Below, piece by piece: positions 1 to 10,183 of a DNA stretch of 64,000 nt; position 1 is the stretch's first letter; each line of letters starts with the position of its first letter. The stretch lies in the NCBI GenBank assembly GCA_017881265.1, contig JADGRA010000005.1, forward strand, positions 1 to 64,000, in the 5' to 3' direction. Below the pieces are notes generated by a model. The model was given only the letters and a program-made list of their open reading frames with translations. It made no database searches and was not told the origin of the DNA. Made by a program: the position numbers and the translations under genes. Origin of the DNA: Myxococcaceae bacterium (lineage in GTDB: Bacteria; Myxococcota; Myxococcia; Myxococcales; Myxococcaceae).

Positions 1-294
1 CGCGGCATGGTGCAGGACGTGAGTGATCAGATCTTCCAGATCTTCTCGGAACGGATGCGCGCCGAGCTGGAGACCCCGCCGGTGGCATCGGAATCGGCCC
101 GGTCCCCGCACGCTGCCCCCTTCACCGGTCCACCCCCCTCCGCCCCCGAGCCAGTGCTCGACGTGGGAGCGCTGGGGGGCACCGCTGCCCGCCGGGCCGC
201 CGGGCGCATGGTGCGGCGACCGCTCTTCTGGGGGGTCGCCCTGGCGATCGTGCTTGCCCTCTGGTTCCTGTTCTTCCGCGCAGCAGCTCCGTGA
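1..294 (+). CDS. coxG: CoxG-like protein, C-terminal part (cut by window start)
   Basis: The reading frame is open from base 1, so this is the 3' end of a longer gene. The visible part ends a SRPBCC-like domain (MVQDVSDQIFQIFSERM), then has a Pro/Ala-rich linker and a basic patch before one hydrophobic helix (LFWGVALAIVLALWFLFF) at the extreme C terminus. CoxG proteins of aerobic CO dehydrogenase operons have this layout; the C-terminal helix is known to tether CO dehydrogenase to the cytoplasmic membrane near the respiratory chain. The call rests on the architecture and on the adjacent coxMSL genes, because the conserved SRPBCC core lies outside the window. Only 16 bases separate it from the next gene, so it is probably the gene preceding coxM in the same operon. 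Confidence 0.75.
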   Translation, partial: RGMVQDVSDQIFQIFSERMRAELETPPVASESARSPHAAPFTGPPPSAPEPVLDVGALGGTAARRAAGRMVRRPLFWGVALAIVLALWFLFFRAAAP

Positions 295-310
295 TCCACG
301 AGGAGGGAGC

Positions 311-1183
311 ATGATCCCTGCAGCCTTCGACTACCACGCCCCCACCAGCCTCTCCGAGGCGGTGGCGTTGCTCTCCAAGCATGGCGATACCGCCAAGGTG
401 CTCTCCGGGGGCCAGAGCCTGCTACCGCTGCTCAAGCTCCGGCTCGGCCAGGCCGGCCACCTGATCGACATCGGACGCATCCCCGGCCTCGAGTACATCA
501 AGGAGGAGGGCGGGATGCTGCGCATCGGCGGCCGGACCCGTGAGTCGGCGCTCGAACGCTCGGAGGTGGTGCGTACCCGCTATCCGATCCTCCTCGACAC
601 CGCGCAGGTGATCGCCGACCCGCTCGTCCGCAACATGGCCACCGTGGGCGGCAACCTGGCCCACGGGGACCCGGGCAACGACCATCCCGCCACCATGCTC
701 GTCCTCGGGGCCCAGGTGGTCGCCACCGGGCCGAAGGCCGAGCGGGTGATCCCCATTGACGGCTTCTTCGTCGGCTTGTTCACCACCGCGCTCCAGCCGG
801 ACGAGATCGTCACCGAGATCCGTATCCCGGCGCCGCCAGCGCGCAGCGGCGGGGCGTACGTGAAGTTCGAGCGCAAGGTGGGCGACTACGCTACCGCAGC
901 GGCCGCGGCCTTCGTCACCCTCGGCGCGTCGGGCCTGGTGGAGCGGGCCGGCATCGCCCTCACCAACGCCGGGCCGAAACCGGTCCGTTCCACCGCGGCG
1001 GAGAAGCTGCTCACCGGAAGGAGACCGGACGCCGCCGCTCTGGGAGAGGCGGCCCGGGCAGCCGGGCAAAGCGCCACTCCGAGCGCCGACCGGCGCGGCG
1101 CGGCCGACTACAAGAAGGAGATGGCAGGCGTGCTGGCACTGCGCGCGCTCACCAAGGCGGTTCAACGCGCGGGAGGTCGCTGA
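311..1183 (+). CDS. coxM: CO dehydrogenase medium (FAD) subunit
   Basis: Flavoprotein subunit of molybdenum CO dehydrogenase, 290 residues from ATG 311. It passes electrons from the iron-sulfur subunit to the respiratory chain. FAD-binding signatures of the xanthine-oxidase FAD family are visible: [13 protein letters not shown] at about residue 36 and [19 protein letters not shown] at about residue 110. The CO_deh_flav_C domain forms the rest. The ORF track begins far upstream at 23 in a frame overlapping coxG. I chose 311 because an AGGAGG site sits at 301-306 and because [16 protein letters not shown] is the normal family N terminus. It is followed after 2 bases by coxS. Confidence 0.95.
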   Translation: MIPAAFDYHAPTSLSEAVALLSKHGDTAKVLSGGQSLLPLLKLRLGQAGHLIDIGRIPGLEYIKEEGGMLRIGGRTRESALERSEVVRTRYPILLDTAQVIADPLVRNMATVGGNLAHGDPGNDHPATMLVLGAQVVATGPKAERVIPIDGFFVGLFTTALQPDEIVTEIRIPAPPARSGGAYVKFERKVGDYATAAAAAFVTLGASGLVERAGIALTNAGPKPVRSTAAEKLLTGRRPDAAALGEAARAAGQSATPSADRRGAADYKKEMAGVLALRALTKAVQRAGGR

Positions 1184-1185
1184 CC

Positions 1186-1664
1186 ATGGCCATGCACACC
1201 ATCAAGCTGACGGTGAACGGGGAGCCGCACGAGGCCACGGTCGAATCCCGCCTCCTCCTGGTCCACCTCCTGCGTGAGAACCTGCGCCTCACCGGGACGC
1301 ACATCGGCTGCGACACCACCCACTGCGGGGCGTGCACCATCCTCTTCGACGGCCAGCCGGTGAAGTCGTGCACCGTGCTCGCGGTGCAGGCGGACGGCCG
1401 CCAGCTGATCACGGTGGAGGGCCTGGAGAAGGACAACAAGCTGAGCGCCATCCAGGACGGCTTCTACCAGGAGCACGGGCTGCAGTGCGGGTACTGCACC
1501 CCCGGGATGATGATCACCGGCACCGCACTGCTCGAGCGCAACAATTCCCCGAGCGAGCTGGAGATCCGGGAAGCCATCTCTGGAAACCTCTGCCGCTGCA
1601 CCGGCTACGTGAACATCGTCAAGGCCATCCAGCATGCCGCCCGGGCGACGAAGCAGGAGACGCC

Positions 1665-1668
<4 letters not shown>
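1186..1668 (+). CDS. coxS: CO dehydrogenase small (2Fe-2S) subunit
   Basis: Small iron-sulfur subunit, 160 residues, carrying two [2Fe-2S] clusters that connect the Mo-Cu site in CoxL to FAD in CoxM. The plant-ferredoxin-type cluster ligands are seen as CDTTHCGAC followed by a fourth Cys (VKSC) about 20 residues on. The second all-helical cluster is seen as CGYC and CRCTGY near the C terminus. All eight cysteines are present. ATG 1186 has a GGGAGG site 9 bases upstream, which favours it over ATG 1192. The stop codon overlaps the coxL start in an ATGA arrangement, implying translational coupling. Confidence 0.96.
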
Positions 1669-4031
<2,363 letters not shown>

Positions 4032-4060
4032 CCGTCCACGCCCCTTGGGGGGCGCCAGGC

Positions 4061-4780
4061 ATGCAGAGGACAGCGCTCAGCCTCCAGCGCGACCAGCGCC
4101 GCGTGCTGGGGCTATTGGCCGTCCTCTGTGCCGCCTCGTGGGGCTGGTCGCTTCGCCTGGCCGCCCACATGCCGGAAGGCCCGCACCACCACGCGGAGAG
4201 CCTCTGGCCGCTCACCCTCATGTGGGGGGCGATGATGGTGGCGATGATGGTGCCGCCGGAGGTGCCCCGGCTGGTGTGGCTTGTGGGCGAGCCGCGGCGC
4301 GCGCCCCTGGCCAAGGCGCTGGCCTTCCTCGTCGGTTACCTCGCGCCGTGGATGGGGGCCAGCCTCGGCGCGGCGCTGCTGCAGGCGCGGCTTGGCGCGG
4401 CGGGCCTATTGACCGCCGAGATGGCCACCGCGAGCCGCACCCTTGGAGGGGCGCTGGTCCTCGCCGCAGGCGCGATGGAGCTCTCGCCCCTCAAGGGTGC
4501 CTGCCTCGAGCGGTGTCGCTCCCGGGCCCAGGCCGCCGGCGTGCTCGGCGAAGGCGCGGCCGGCCCGCTGCTGCGCGGCGCCCGGCAGGGCCTCCTGTCC
4601 ATCGGCTCCTGCGGCGTGCTGATGCTGGTGCTCTTCGTCACCGGCGTGATGAGTCCTCTGGCCATGGTGCTCCTCACTGCGCTCCTTTTCCTGGAGGCGG
4701 TGGCTCCCGGGGGCTGGCCGGTGCGGTGGGTGGCGGGGCTGGCGCTGCTCGGCTGGGGGGCCTGGCTGATTCTGGTATGA
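4061..4780 (+). CDS. DUF2182 predicted metal-binding membrane protein
   Basis: Integral membrane protein of about 239 residues with roughly six hydrophobic segments. It carries the hallmarks of DUF2182 (COG5486): the Met-rich LMWGAMMVAMMVPPE in the second segment and the Cys pair in SPLKGACLERCRS. A His cluster (PHHH) precedes the Met-rich helix. The family is described only as predicted metal-binding and has no established reaction. It starts 29 bases after coxL on the same strand and may be in the cox operon. Because the CO dehydrogenase centre needs copper, a role in copper supply is a reasonable but untested guess. The ORF track start (3995) lies inside coxL; ATG 4061 begins the family-like MQRTALSLQRDQRRVLGL. 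Confidence 0.8.
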   Translation: MQRTALSLQRDQRRVLGLLAVLCAASWGWSLRLAAHMPEGPHHHAESLWPLTLMWGAMMVAMMVPPEVPRLVWLVGEPRRAPLAKALAFLVGYLAPWMGASLGAALLQARLGAAGLLTAEMATASRTLGGALVLAAGAMELSPLKGACLERCRSRAQAAGVLGEGAAGPLLRGARQGLLSIGSCGVLMLVLFVTGVMSPLAMVLLTALLFLEAVAPGGWPVRWVAGLALLGWGAWLILV

Positions 4781-4789
4781 ACGGACCCC

Positions 4790-5956
4790 ATGGGAACGGG
4801 CGCGGAGGAAGCGGCGCGGTACCTCCAGGGGAAGACGCTGGAGATGGAGATGGCGCTGGCGCCTTTGGTGGAAGTCAATTCCTTCACCGACAACGTGGAG
4901 GGCGGACGACACGTCGGACACATGCTTCGCGAGCAGTGGAAGCTGCCGGGCCTGCTCTCTGAAGTCGTCAGCAGCACGCGCTACGCGGACCACCTGGTGT
5001 TTCGCACCCAAGGGGTCCCGGGGCTGAAGCCCGTCGCGCTGGTAGGCCATCTGGACACCGTCTTCCCCCCGGGGAAATTCGAGGGCTACCGCGTGGATGG
5101 CGAGCTGCGCCGGGGCCCGGGCACCCTGGACATGAAGGGGGGGCTGGTCGTCATCGGCGCCGCCCTGCGGGCCCTGGCGGAGACGGTGGGGTTGGCCCAG
5201 CTTCCGCCCTTGCGCGTGGTGGTGGTCTCCGACGAGGAAGTCGGCTCTCCGGAGGGGCAGGACGTCATTCGCAGCGTCTGCGCGGGTAGCGCGGCGGCGC
5301 TGGTGTTCGAATCGGGCCGCGCCGAGGACGCCATCATCACCCGGCGCAAGGGCACCGGCGCCGTCGAGGCGGTGGCGCACGGGAAGGCGGCGCACGCCGG
5401 CAACCACCACGCCGAGGGGGCCAACGCGCTGTGGGCGGTGGCACGCTTCGTGGACGCGGTGCAGCAGCTCACGGACTACCCGCGCGGGATGACCGTCAAC
5501 GTTGGCAAGGTGCTGGGGGGCCAGGGGAAGAATACCGTGCCGGACCACGCCGAGGCCCACGTCGACTTGCGCTTCTGCACGCGAGCGGATGGCGAGCTGC
5601 TGCTGCAGCGCTTCCGCGAGGCCGCGCACCGGGCCGCCGCGTCGGTGCCGGGGACGCGATTGGAATTGTCCGGCGGCATCTCCCGCGAGCCGCTCGAGCG
5701 TTCCGCCGAGAGCGCCGCGCTGCTGGAGGCCTACGCCGCTTGTGCCCGTGCCTCGGGACTCGGCGCGAGCGAGGCCGGTCTCATTGGCGGCGGTTCCGAC
5801 GCCAGCACCACCAGCAGCAGCGGCATCCCGTCCATCGACGGCCTGGGCCCCCGAGGCAAGGGCTTCCACACCGTCGAGGAGCACATCGAAGTCGCCACCC
5901 TCGTCCCCAAGGCCCAGGCGCTGGCGCGCTTCCTCGCGCTTCGCGCCGGCCGCTGA
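4790..5956 (+). CDS. M20 family metallopeptidase (carboxypeptidase G2-like)
   Basis: Predicted zinc-dependent exopeptidase or amidohydrolase of 388 residues, most like the glutamate carboxypeptidase branch of M20. The metal-binding and catalytic motifs are in order: GHLDTVF with the His and Asp ligands, the DMKGG ligand loop, SDEEVGS with the general-base Glu and a second Glu ligand, and the C-terminal GPRGKGFHTVEE with the last His. The lid/dimerisation domain lies between (GKAAHAGNHHAEGANA). No signal peptide is seen, so it is probably cytoplasmic. It begins 9 bases after the DUF2182 gene. The substrate cannot be deduced and the link to CO oxidation is not clear. Confidence 0.88.
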   Translation: MGTGAEEAARYLQGKTLEMEMALAPLVEVNSFTDNVEGGRHVGHMLREQWKLPGLLSEVVSSTRYADHLVFRTQGVPGLKPVALVGHLDTVFPPGKFEGYRVDGELRRGPGTLDMKGGLVVIGAALRALAETVGLAQLPPLRVVVVSDEEVGSPEGQDVIRSVCAGSAAALVFESGRAEDAIITRRKGTGAVEAVAHGKAAHAGNHHAEGANALWAVARFVDAVQQLTDYPRGMTVNVGKVLGGQGKNTVPDHAEAHVDLRFCTRADGELLLQRFREAAHRAAASVPGTRLELSGGISREPLERSAESAALLEAYAACARASGLGASEAGLIGGGSDASTTSSSGIPSIDGLGPRGKGFHTVEEHIEVATLVPKAQALARFLALRAGR

Positions 5957-5971
5957 CGGCACTTTTCCCCC

Positions 5972-6271
5972 GTGCCGACGGAGGACGACGACGCGGGGCC
6001 GGTGGTGCAGCTGCCCCTGGACGGGCGGCTGGACTTGCACCTCTTCCGGCCGGCCGACGTCCCGGCTCTCCTCGACGCCTACCTGACTGAGTGCCGCGCG
6101 GCGGGGGTACTGGAGGTGGAAGTCATCCACGGCAAGGGCACCGGCGCGCTGCGCCGGCGCGTCCAGGCGCTGCTGTCGGCACGGGAGGACACCGCGCACG
6201 TGCGCACTGCCGACGAGGCGCGGGGAGGTTGGGGCGTCACCCTAGTGACGCTGCGGCCGCCTCACCCCTGA
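5972..6271 (+). CDS. Smr domain protein
   Basis: Small protein of 99 residues that is essentially one Smr domain, the C-terminal nuclease-like domain of MutS2. The LDLH motif (GRLDLHLFRP) and the glycine-rich HGKGTGALRRRV loop are both intact. Stand-alone Smr proteins bind or cut branched DNA or RNA, but the role of such short forms is not settled. The only start in frame is GTG 5972, 15 bases after the M20 gene. Its 3' end overlaps the convergent histidine phosphatase gene by 10 bases. Confidence 0.85.
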   Translation: MPTEDDDAGPVVQLPLDGRLDLHLFRPADVPALLDAYLTECRAAGVLEVEVIHGKGTGALRRRVQALLSAREDTAHVRTADEARGGWGVTLVTLRPPHP

Positions 6272-6852
6272 AGGTGCGAGACGTCGTTCCACGTCCAGAC
6301 GACGCGGTGGGCGTGCTCCAGCCCCAGCACGCTGACCGAGGCGGTGGAGAGGGCGAGATGCGCGCCGGCCTCGGGTGGAAGGCCCACCCACCGCGCGGCG
6401 ACGACGCGCAGCAGATGGCCATGGGCAAACAGCAGGACGTTTCCCTGCACCCGGGTGACTTCGTCGAGGAGGCGGTCCACCCGGGCCCCCACCGCGGCGG
6501 CCGTATCCCCGGCCGGGCAACCGTCCCGCCAGAGGGCCCAGTCCGGGCGCGCAGCGAGGACCTGCTGCGCCGTCAGCCCCTGGTACGCGCCGTAGTCCCA
6601 TTCGAGGAGCTCCGCGCGCTCCTCGGCCCGCTGGCCGTACCCAGCCAGCGCGCACGTCTGTCGTGCCCGGGAGAGCGGGCTTACCAGGACGCGGGAGAAG
6701 TCCACCGGGGCCAGGCGGTCCCGCAGGCGCTCGGCGTCGGCTTGTCCGCGTGCGGTGAGGGGAATGTCGGCGCGCCCGGCGTGCTGCGCGGTGCGCGTCC
6801 ACTCCGTCTCACCGTGGCGCACCAGCACCACCACCCGCTGATGGGACTGCAT
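6262..6852 (-). CDS. Histidine phosphatase family protein
   Basis: Phosphoglycerate-mutase-like phosphatase, 196 residues. The catalytic phospho-His motif is VLVRHGETEW at residue about 11. The second conserved His is in LLFAHGHLLRVVAARW, and the proton-donor region ELLEWDYGAYQGLT is also present. The family acts on sugar phosphates, alpha-ribazole phosphate or other small phosphoesters; EWDYGAYQGLT resembles SixA/CobC-like broad-specificity members. It is on the opposite strand to its neighbours and divergent from the HNH gene with a 61-base gap. Confidence 0.88.
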   Translation of the reverse strand: MQSHQRVVVLVRHGETEWTRTAQHAGRADIPLTARGQADAERLRDRLAPVDFSRVLVSPLSRARQTCALAGYGQRAEERAELLEWDYGAYQGLTAQQVLAARPDWALWRDGCPAGDTAAAVGARVDRLLDEVTRVQGNVLLFAHGHLLRVVAARWVGLPPEAGAHLALSTASVSVLGLEHAHRVVWTWNDVSHLQG

Positions 6853-6898
6853 GGCGCGAGCCTAGACAACTGTTCGCACGCCTGACGCCACAAGCATG

Positions 6899-6904
6899 TA
6901 ATAT
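6899..6904 (+). promoter_or_regulatory. Candidate -10 box of the HNH gene
   Basis: TAATAT is one of the few AT-rich hexamers in the 61-base gap between the divergent phosphatase and HNH genes. Transcription starting about 7 bases downstream would begin at or just before ATG 6914. I see no convincing -35 box 16-18 bases upstream, so this is only a candidate. Confidence 0.35.
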
Positions 6905-6913
6905 TCGCCGCCC

Positions 6914-7456
6914 ATGGAGACGCTGGTGCTGAGCACGGGGTACGAGCCGGTTGCCCGTGTTCCGTGGCAGCGTGCCATCCAGCTGCTGTTCCTCGGCAAG
7001 GTGGAGATTGTCGAGGAGTACGACGACCGCCTGGTGCGCAGTGTGACGGTGTCGTTGAAGATGCCGTCCGTCATCCGCTTCCTGCGGGCCATCCGCGGGC
7101 GCAAGCGGGCCATCAAGTTCAGCCGGGAAAACGTCTACGCGCGCGACTCCGGACGCTGCCAGTACTGCCGGCAGCGCGTTTCCCGGCAGGACGCCACCTA
7201 TGACCACGTCGTCCCGCGAGCCCATGGCGGGCATACCACCTGGGAAAACGTCGTCATCTGCTGCTTCCCGTGCAACCAGCACAAGGGCGGTCGCACGCCC
7301 GCCCAGGCGGGGATGACGCTGCTGACCGAGCCGAGCAAGCCCAAGAAGCTGCCGGAGACGTTCCGGCTTTCCTTCGGGTATGAGCCTGGGATGCCCCACG
7401 CCTGGCGCAAATTCCTGCGCGACGTCGCCTACTGGCACGGCGAACTCGAGCCTTAG
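6914..7456 (+). CDS. HNH endonuclease family protein
   Basis: A 180-residue protein with a C-terminal HNH domain. A zinc-knuckle CQYC sits at about residue 78, followed by DHVVPRAHGGHTTWENVV with the catalytic His, then CFPCNQHKGGRTP completing the zinc site. The N-terminal 65 residues (LVLSTGYEPVARVPWQRAIQLLFLGKVEIVEEYD) are the typical conserved partner region of this chromosomal HNH group, found in many bacteria outside restriction systems. Its biological role is unknown. No Shine-Dalgarno sequence is seen before ATG 6914, while a TAATAT box ends only 9 bases before the start, so the transcript may be leaderless. Confidence 0.88.
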   Translation: METLVLSTGYEPVARVPWQRAIQLLFLGKVEIVEEYDDRLVRSVTVSLKMPSVIRFLRAIRGRKRAIKFSRENVYARDSGRCQYCRQRVSRQDATYDHVVPRAHGGHTTWENVVICCFPCNQHKGGRTPAQAGMTLLTEPSKPKKLPETFRLSFGYEPGMPHAWRKFLRDVAYWHGELEP

Positions 7457-7548
7457 CCGCCTGAGCGCCCCCCGGCGGGTCCCAGGAGGCGTTGCCCGTT
7501 GCAGCTGGGGTGCTGCGGCGTCAGGCGAAGGGCGTTACAGCCCCCTCT

Positions 7549-7908
7549 ATGGACGACTTGGAGCGAGACAAGCTGGGCCTTCTCGCCTGGCAATGGTCCA
7601 TCTACCCGCAAGGGCACCGCCATCGCCTCAATCTGGCCTTGCACCTCACCACCGCGCCGCTCTTCCTCCTCGGCACCGTGGCCGTCCTGGTCGCGCCGCT
7701 CACCGCGTGGCAGCTGGCGCCGGTGGGGCTGGGCGGGATTCTGGTGGCCTTCGCAGCCCAGGGTCGCGGGCACAAGGAGGAGGCGTCGCCGCCCCGGCCC
7801 TTCCGCGGGCCGCTGGACCTGCTCGCGCGCTTCTTCGTCGAGCAGTGGGTGACGTTCCCGCGCTACGTGCTGAGTGGAGGCTTCGGGCGCGCCTGGCGCG
7901 CGGGCTGA
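7549..7908 (+). CDS. DUF962/Mpo1-like membrane protein
   Basis: Protein of 119 residues. HRHRLNLALHLTTAPLFLLG matches the conserved His/Asn segment of DUF962, the family of yeast Mpo1, an iron-dependent 2-hydroxy fatty acid dioxygenase. Two hydrophobic segments follow (LFLLGTVAVLVAPLTAW and LAPVGLGGILVAFAAQG). The C-terminal half ends in a conserved-looking RFFVEQWVTFPRYVLSGG. I chose ATG 7549 because MDDLERDKLGLLAWQWS begins the recognisable family sequence; the ORF track start at 7492 adds residues with no support. Fatty acid oxidation activity is inferred from family only. Confidence 0.75.
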   Translation: MDDLERDKLGLLAWQWSIYPQGHRHRLNLALHLTTAPLFLLGTVAVLVAPLTAWQLAPVGLGGILVAFAAQGRGHKEEASPPRPFRGPLDLLARFFVEQWVTFPRYVLSGGFGRAWRAG

Positions 7909-8162
7909 AAACTGCCCCCGGGGGGGCGCCTCCATCCCCCGGCCGCTGCCCTCGCGCGTGGAGGCCATTCCCGGGAGGGTCTCCGAAACCCCGGTTCTTT
8001 CACCACCCGGGGCCGCAGGCGCTGTCGTTTTCCTTCACCAGCGGAGTGCGCCGCAGGGAGCGCCAGTCAACGGCGCCCCGTGTTGCCAGAGCCGAGAGGT
8101 CGGAGAGGGTGGGTGGAGCGGGGGTTGACGGCCCTCGCGCCTGCGGGCAGCGTCAGAGAACT

Positions 8163-8522
8163 GTGGCCACCATCCTGATTGTTGATGATGACGCCTTCGT
8201 CCGCACCCAGTTGAAGGATGTCTTGGAAGGCCGTGGCCACGCGCTCCTCGAAGCGGAGGACGGACGCGAGGCGCTGGACGTGCTGGGCGAGCGGGTGCCG
8301 CAGCTGGTGCTGCTCGACCTCTTCATGCCGCGGCTGAGTGGCATGGAGGCCCTGGCCCTCATGCGGGAGCGCTGGCCGTCGGCCCGTGTCCTTGTCATCA
8401 GCTCGCTCGACAGCGAACGGCTGGTGGCGCAGGCGCTCGAGGCGGGCGCCGCCGGCTACATCACCAAGCCCTTCCATCCCGTGGAAATCACCTCCGCCGT
8501 CGACCGGGCGCTAGCGAACTGA
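8163..8522 (+). CDS. Single-domain response regulator
   Basis: CheY-like receiver of 119 residues without an output domain. The acidic pocket is D8-D9-D10 (ILIVDDD), the phosphoacceptor is D52 in LVLLDLFMPRLSG, the conserved Ser/Thr is near residue 80 (VLVISS) and the Lys is K102 in YITKPF. The start is GTG 8163, directly before the first beta strand; the long upstream extension in the ORF track is low-complexity and not family-like. No kinase lies nearby. It ends 3 bases before a PilZ-domain gene, so the two are probably co-transcribed and may act together in signalling, for example in motility. Confidence 0.93.
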   Translation: MATILIVDDDAFVRTQLKDVLEGRGHALLEAEDGREALDVLGERVPQLVLLDLFMPRLSGMEALALMRERWPSARVLVISSLDSERLVAQALEAGAAGYITKPFHPVEITSAVDRALAN

Positions 8523-8525
8523 CGG

Positions 8526-9494
8526 ATGGCCTCCTCCTACTGGATAGGCGATGCAGAAGGGCGCGTCCTGGGGCCCGTCACCCTGGACGTCGTCCAGGAG
8601 CTGGTGAACACGGGCCGTCTGCAGGACGTCACCCGCGCCAGCATCGACGGGCAACGCTGGGGCCCCCCGGAACAATTCCCCGAGATTCTGGCGCTGCTGC
8701 TGCATGCCCCGCGGCCCGAGGTGCTGCTCGAGCTCGAGCGGAAGGAGGCCGGCCGGGTGTGGGACCAGCTGCGCGGGATGCAGGGGAAAGCCCCGCATGA
8801 ATTGTTCCACATCGAGCAGGGCGCATCGGTGGACGCCTACCGCAACGCCTTCTTCAAGCTGGTGAAGCGCTTCTACCCGGACCGGGTGCGTGCCCAGGCC
8901 CACCCGGACTTGCGGCGTGCCTACTCGGATGCCTTCCAATTCCTCAGCCGGCTGATGGTGCACATCGAGAATGAACTCGCCGCCGGCCGCGCGGCGAGCG
9001 CCATGCCCGCCATGCGCGTCACCCCGCTGTCCACCCCCGCGGCCAAGCCCGCGCAGCCGGTGCGATTCCCCGCGTCGGAACGGCCGAAGCCGGCGATGCG
9101 CCCCCTGCCGAAGAGTCCGGAACCGGCCGCCCGGCCCAGCTACGACGCGGCCGAATTCATCGGCCTGGAGAGGCGCGACGACCGGGTGGAGGTGACGGTG
9201 AAGGTGAACGCGCGCAACAGCGCGATGTTCACCCAGCACCCGCTGGTGAATCTGCAGAGCGGTGGGGTGTTTCTGGCCTGCCACACCAGCCTGCCCTTAG
9301 GGACGCCGGTGGAAGTGGTGTTCCGGTTCGACGAGCCGGAGCGCGAAATCAAAGCCCGCGGCCGCGTCATCCTCGAGAACGCCGGCGCCGACCCGCGGAC
9401 GCCGGTGGGCTTCGGGGTCCGGCTGGTGAGCTTCCGCGACTCCGAGAAGAATTTCGTCCAGGCCTTCCTCCAGCGCGTCGCGGCCCGGCGGTAG
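8526..9494 (+). CDS. GYF_2 / J-like / PilZ domain protein
   Basis: Protein of 322 residues with three recognisable parts. Residues 1-55 (YWIGDAEGRVLGPVTLDVVQELVNTGRL and WGPPEQFPEI) match the GYF_2 fold. Residues about 100-155 (AYRNAFFKLVKRFYPDRV, RRAYSDAFQFL) resemble helices II-III of a J domain, with YPDR at the position of HPD. After a Pro/Ala-rich linker (about 160-210), residues 215-322 form a PilZ-like domain with VNLQSGGVFLAC and PLGTPVEVVFRF. The canonical RxxxR start of c-di-GMP-binding PilZ is not evident, so ligand binding is uncertain. It is probably co-transcribed with the preceding receiver protein. Confidence 0.75.
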   Translation: MASSYWIGDAEGRVLGPVTLDVVQELVNTGRLQDVTRASIDGQRWGPPEQFPEILALLLHAPRPEVLLELERKEAGRVWDQLRGMQGKAPHELFHIEQGASVDAYRNAFFKLVKRFYPDRVRAQAHPDLRRAYSDAFQFLSRLMVHIENELAAGRAASAMPAMRVTPLSTPAAKPAQPVRFPASERPKPAMRPLPKSPEPAARPSYDAAEFIGLERRDDRVEVTVKVNARNSAMFTQHPLVNLQSGGVFLACHTSLPLGTPVEVVFRFDEPEREIKARGRVILENAGADPRTPVGFGVRLVSFRDSEKNFVQAFLQRVAARR

Positions 9495-9583
9495 CCCCCG
9501 CGTCGCGCTCAGCCCCCCCCCAGCGACGTCAAGAGTCGGTAGAGTCCCCCCCCAAGGCGCATGCGACGGCCAGGGAGAGTGCG

Positions 9584-10183
9584 GTGAGGTCTCGGACGGC
9601 GCCGGACGGCGGGGGCCGCTGCCCCCGCTGTGCCCTCAAGTTTCCCGTCTGCGCCTGCTCATTCCTCGCACCCTTGGGCGTCCGGACGCGCTTCGTCGTC
9701 CTGCGCCACGTGCGCGAGGCGGACAAGAGCAGCAACACGGCACGCTGGGCCGCCCTGTTGCTGCCCGGCTGTGAATTGCGGCCCTGGGGCGCCCGGTCCG
9801 ACGTCGCGTCGCTGCGGGACCTCGGCCAGCCCGGCGACTGGCTGCTGTTCCCGGGCGAGCCCCCGTCGGCGAGTCCCCCGCTTCCCCCAGTGCCGCCGGC
9901 GCGGGTGGTGGTGCTGGACGGCACCTGGCGGCAGGTGCGGCGCATGCTGCGCGCGCTGCCGGCGCTGCAGGCGCTTCCGCGCCTCAGCGTGGCGCCGCGC
10001 CCGCGGCGCTTCGGCCTGCGCGCCGCTCCCTCGCCGTCGCACCTCTCCACCCTGGAGGCCATGTCCTCGGCGGTGGCCCTGTTGGAGGGCGAGGCGCTGG
10101 CCGAGGCCCTCGACGCCTGTCACCTTGAACTGGTGGCCCGGGCCCTCAGCGCGCGCGGCCGCCGTCTGCCAGAGGCGGCATGA
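9584..10183 (+). CDS. DTW domain tRNA-uridine aminocarboxypropyltransferase
   Basis: Protein of 199 residues of the DTW/TapT family, which adds the 3-amino-3-carboxypropyl group from S-adenosylmethionine to a tRNA uridine (acp3U). An N-terminal zinc-binding cluster is seen (CPRCALKFPVCAC), followed by the conserved RH segment (FVVLRHVREADKSSNTARWAA) and the name-giving DGTW motif in VVVLDGTWRQVRRML. LSTLEAMSSAVALLEG matches the C-terminal helix. The start is GTG 9584; the nearby ATG 9561 is out of frame. Its stop overlaps the next ATG (ATGA), coupling it to an ABC transporter operon with no obvious functional link. Confidence 0.9.
   Translation: MRSRTAPDGGGRCPRCALKFPVCACSFLAPLGVRTRFVVLRHVREADKSSNTARWAALLLPGCELRPWGARSDVASLRDLGQPGDWLLFPGEPPSASPPLPPVPPARVVVLDGTWRQVRRMLRALPALQALPRLSVAPRPRRFGLRAAPSPSHLSTLEAMSSAVALLEGEALAEALDACHLELVARALSARGRRLPEAA

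Noticed and set aside
4406-6199. 597-residue minus-strand ORF
   Set aside because: Lies antisense to the DUF2182, M20 and Smr genes, all of which have intact motifs; composition is typical of a shadow frame.
7380-8160. Long N-terminal extension of the response regulator ORF
   Set aside because: Overlaps the HNH and DUF962 genes in another frame and is low-complexity; the receiver domain begins at GTG 8163.
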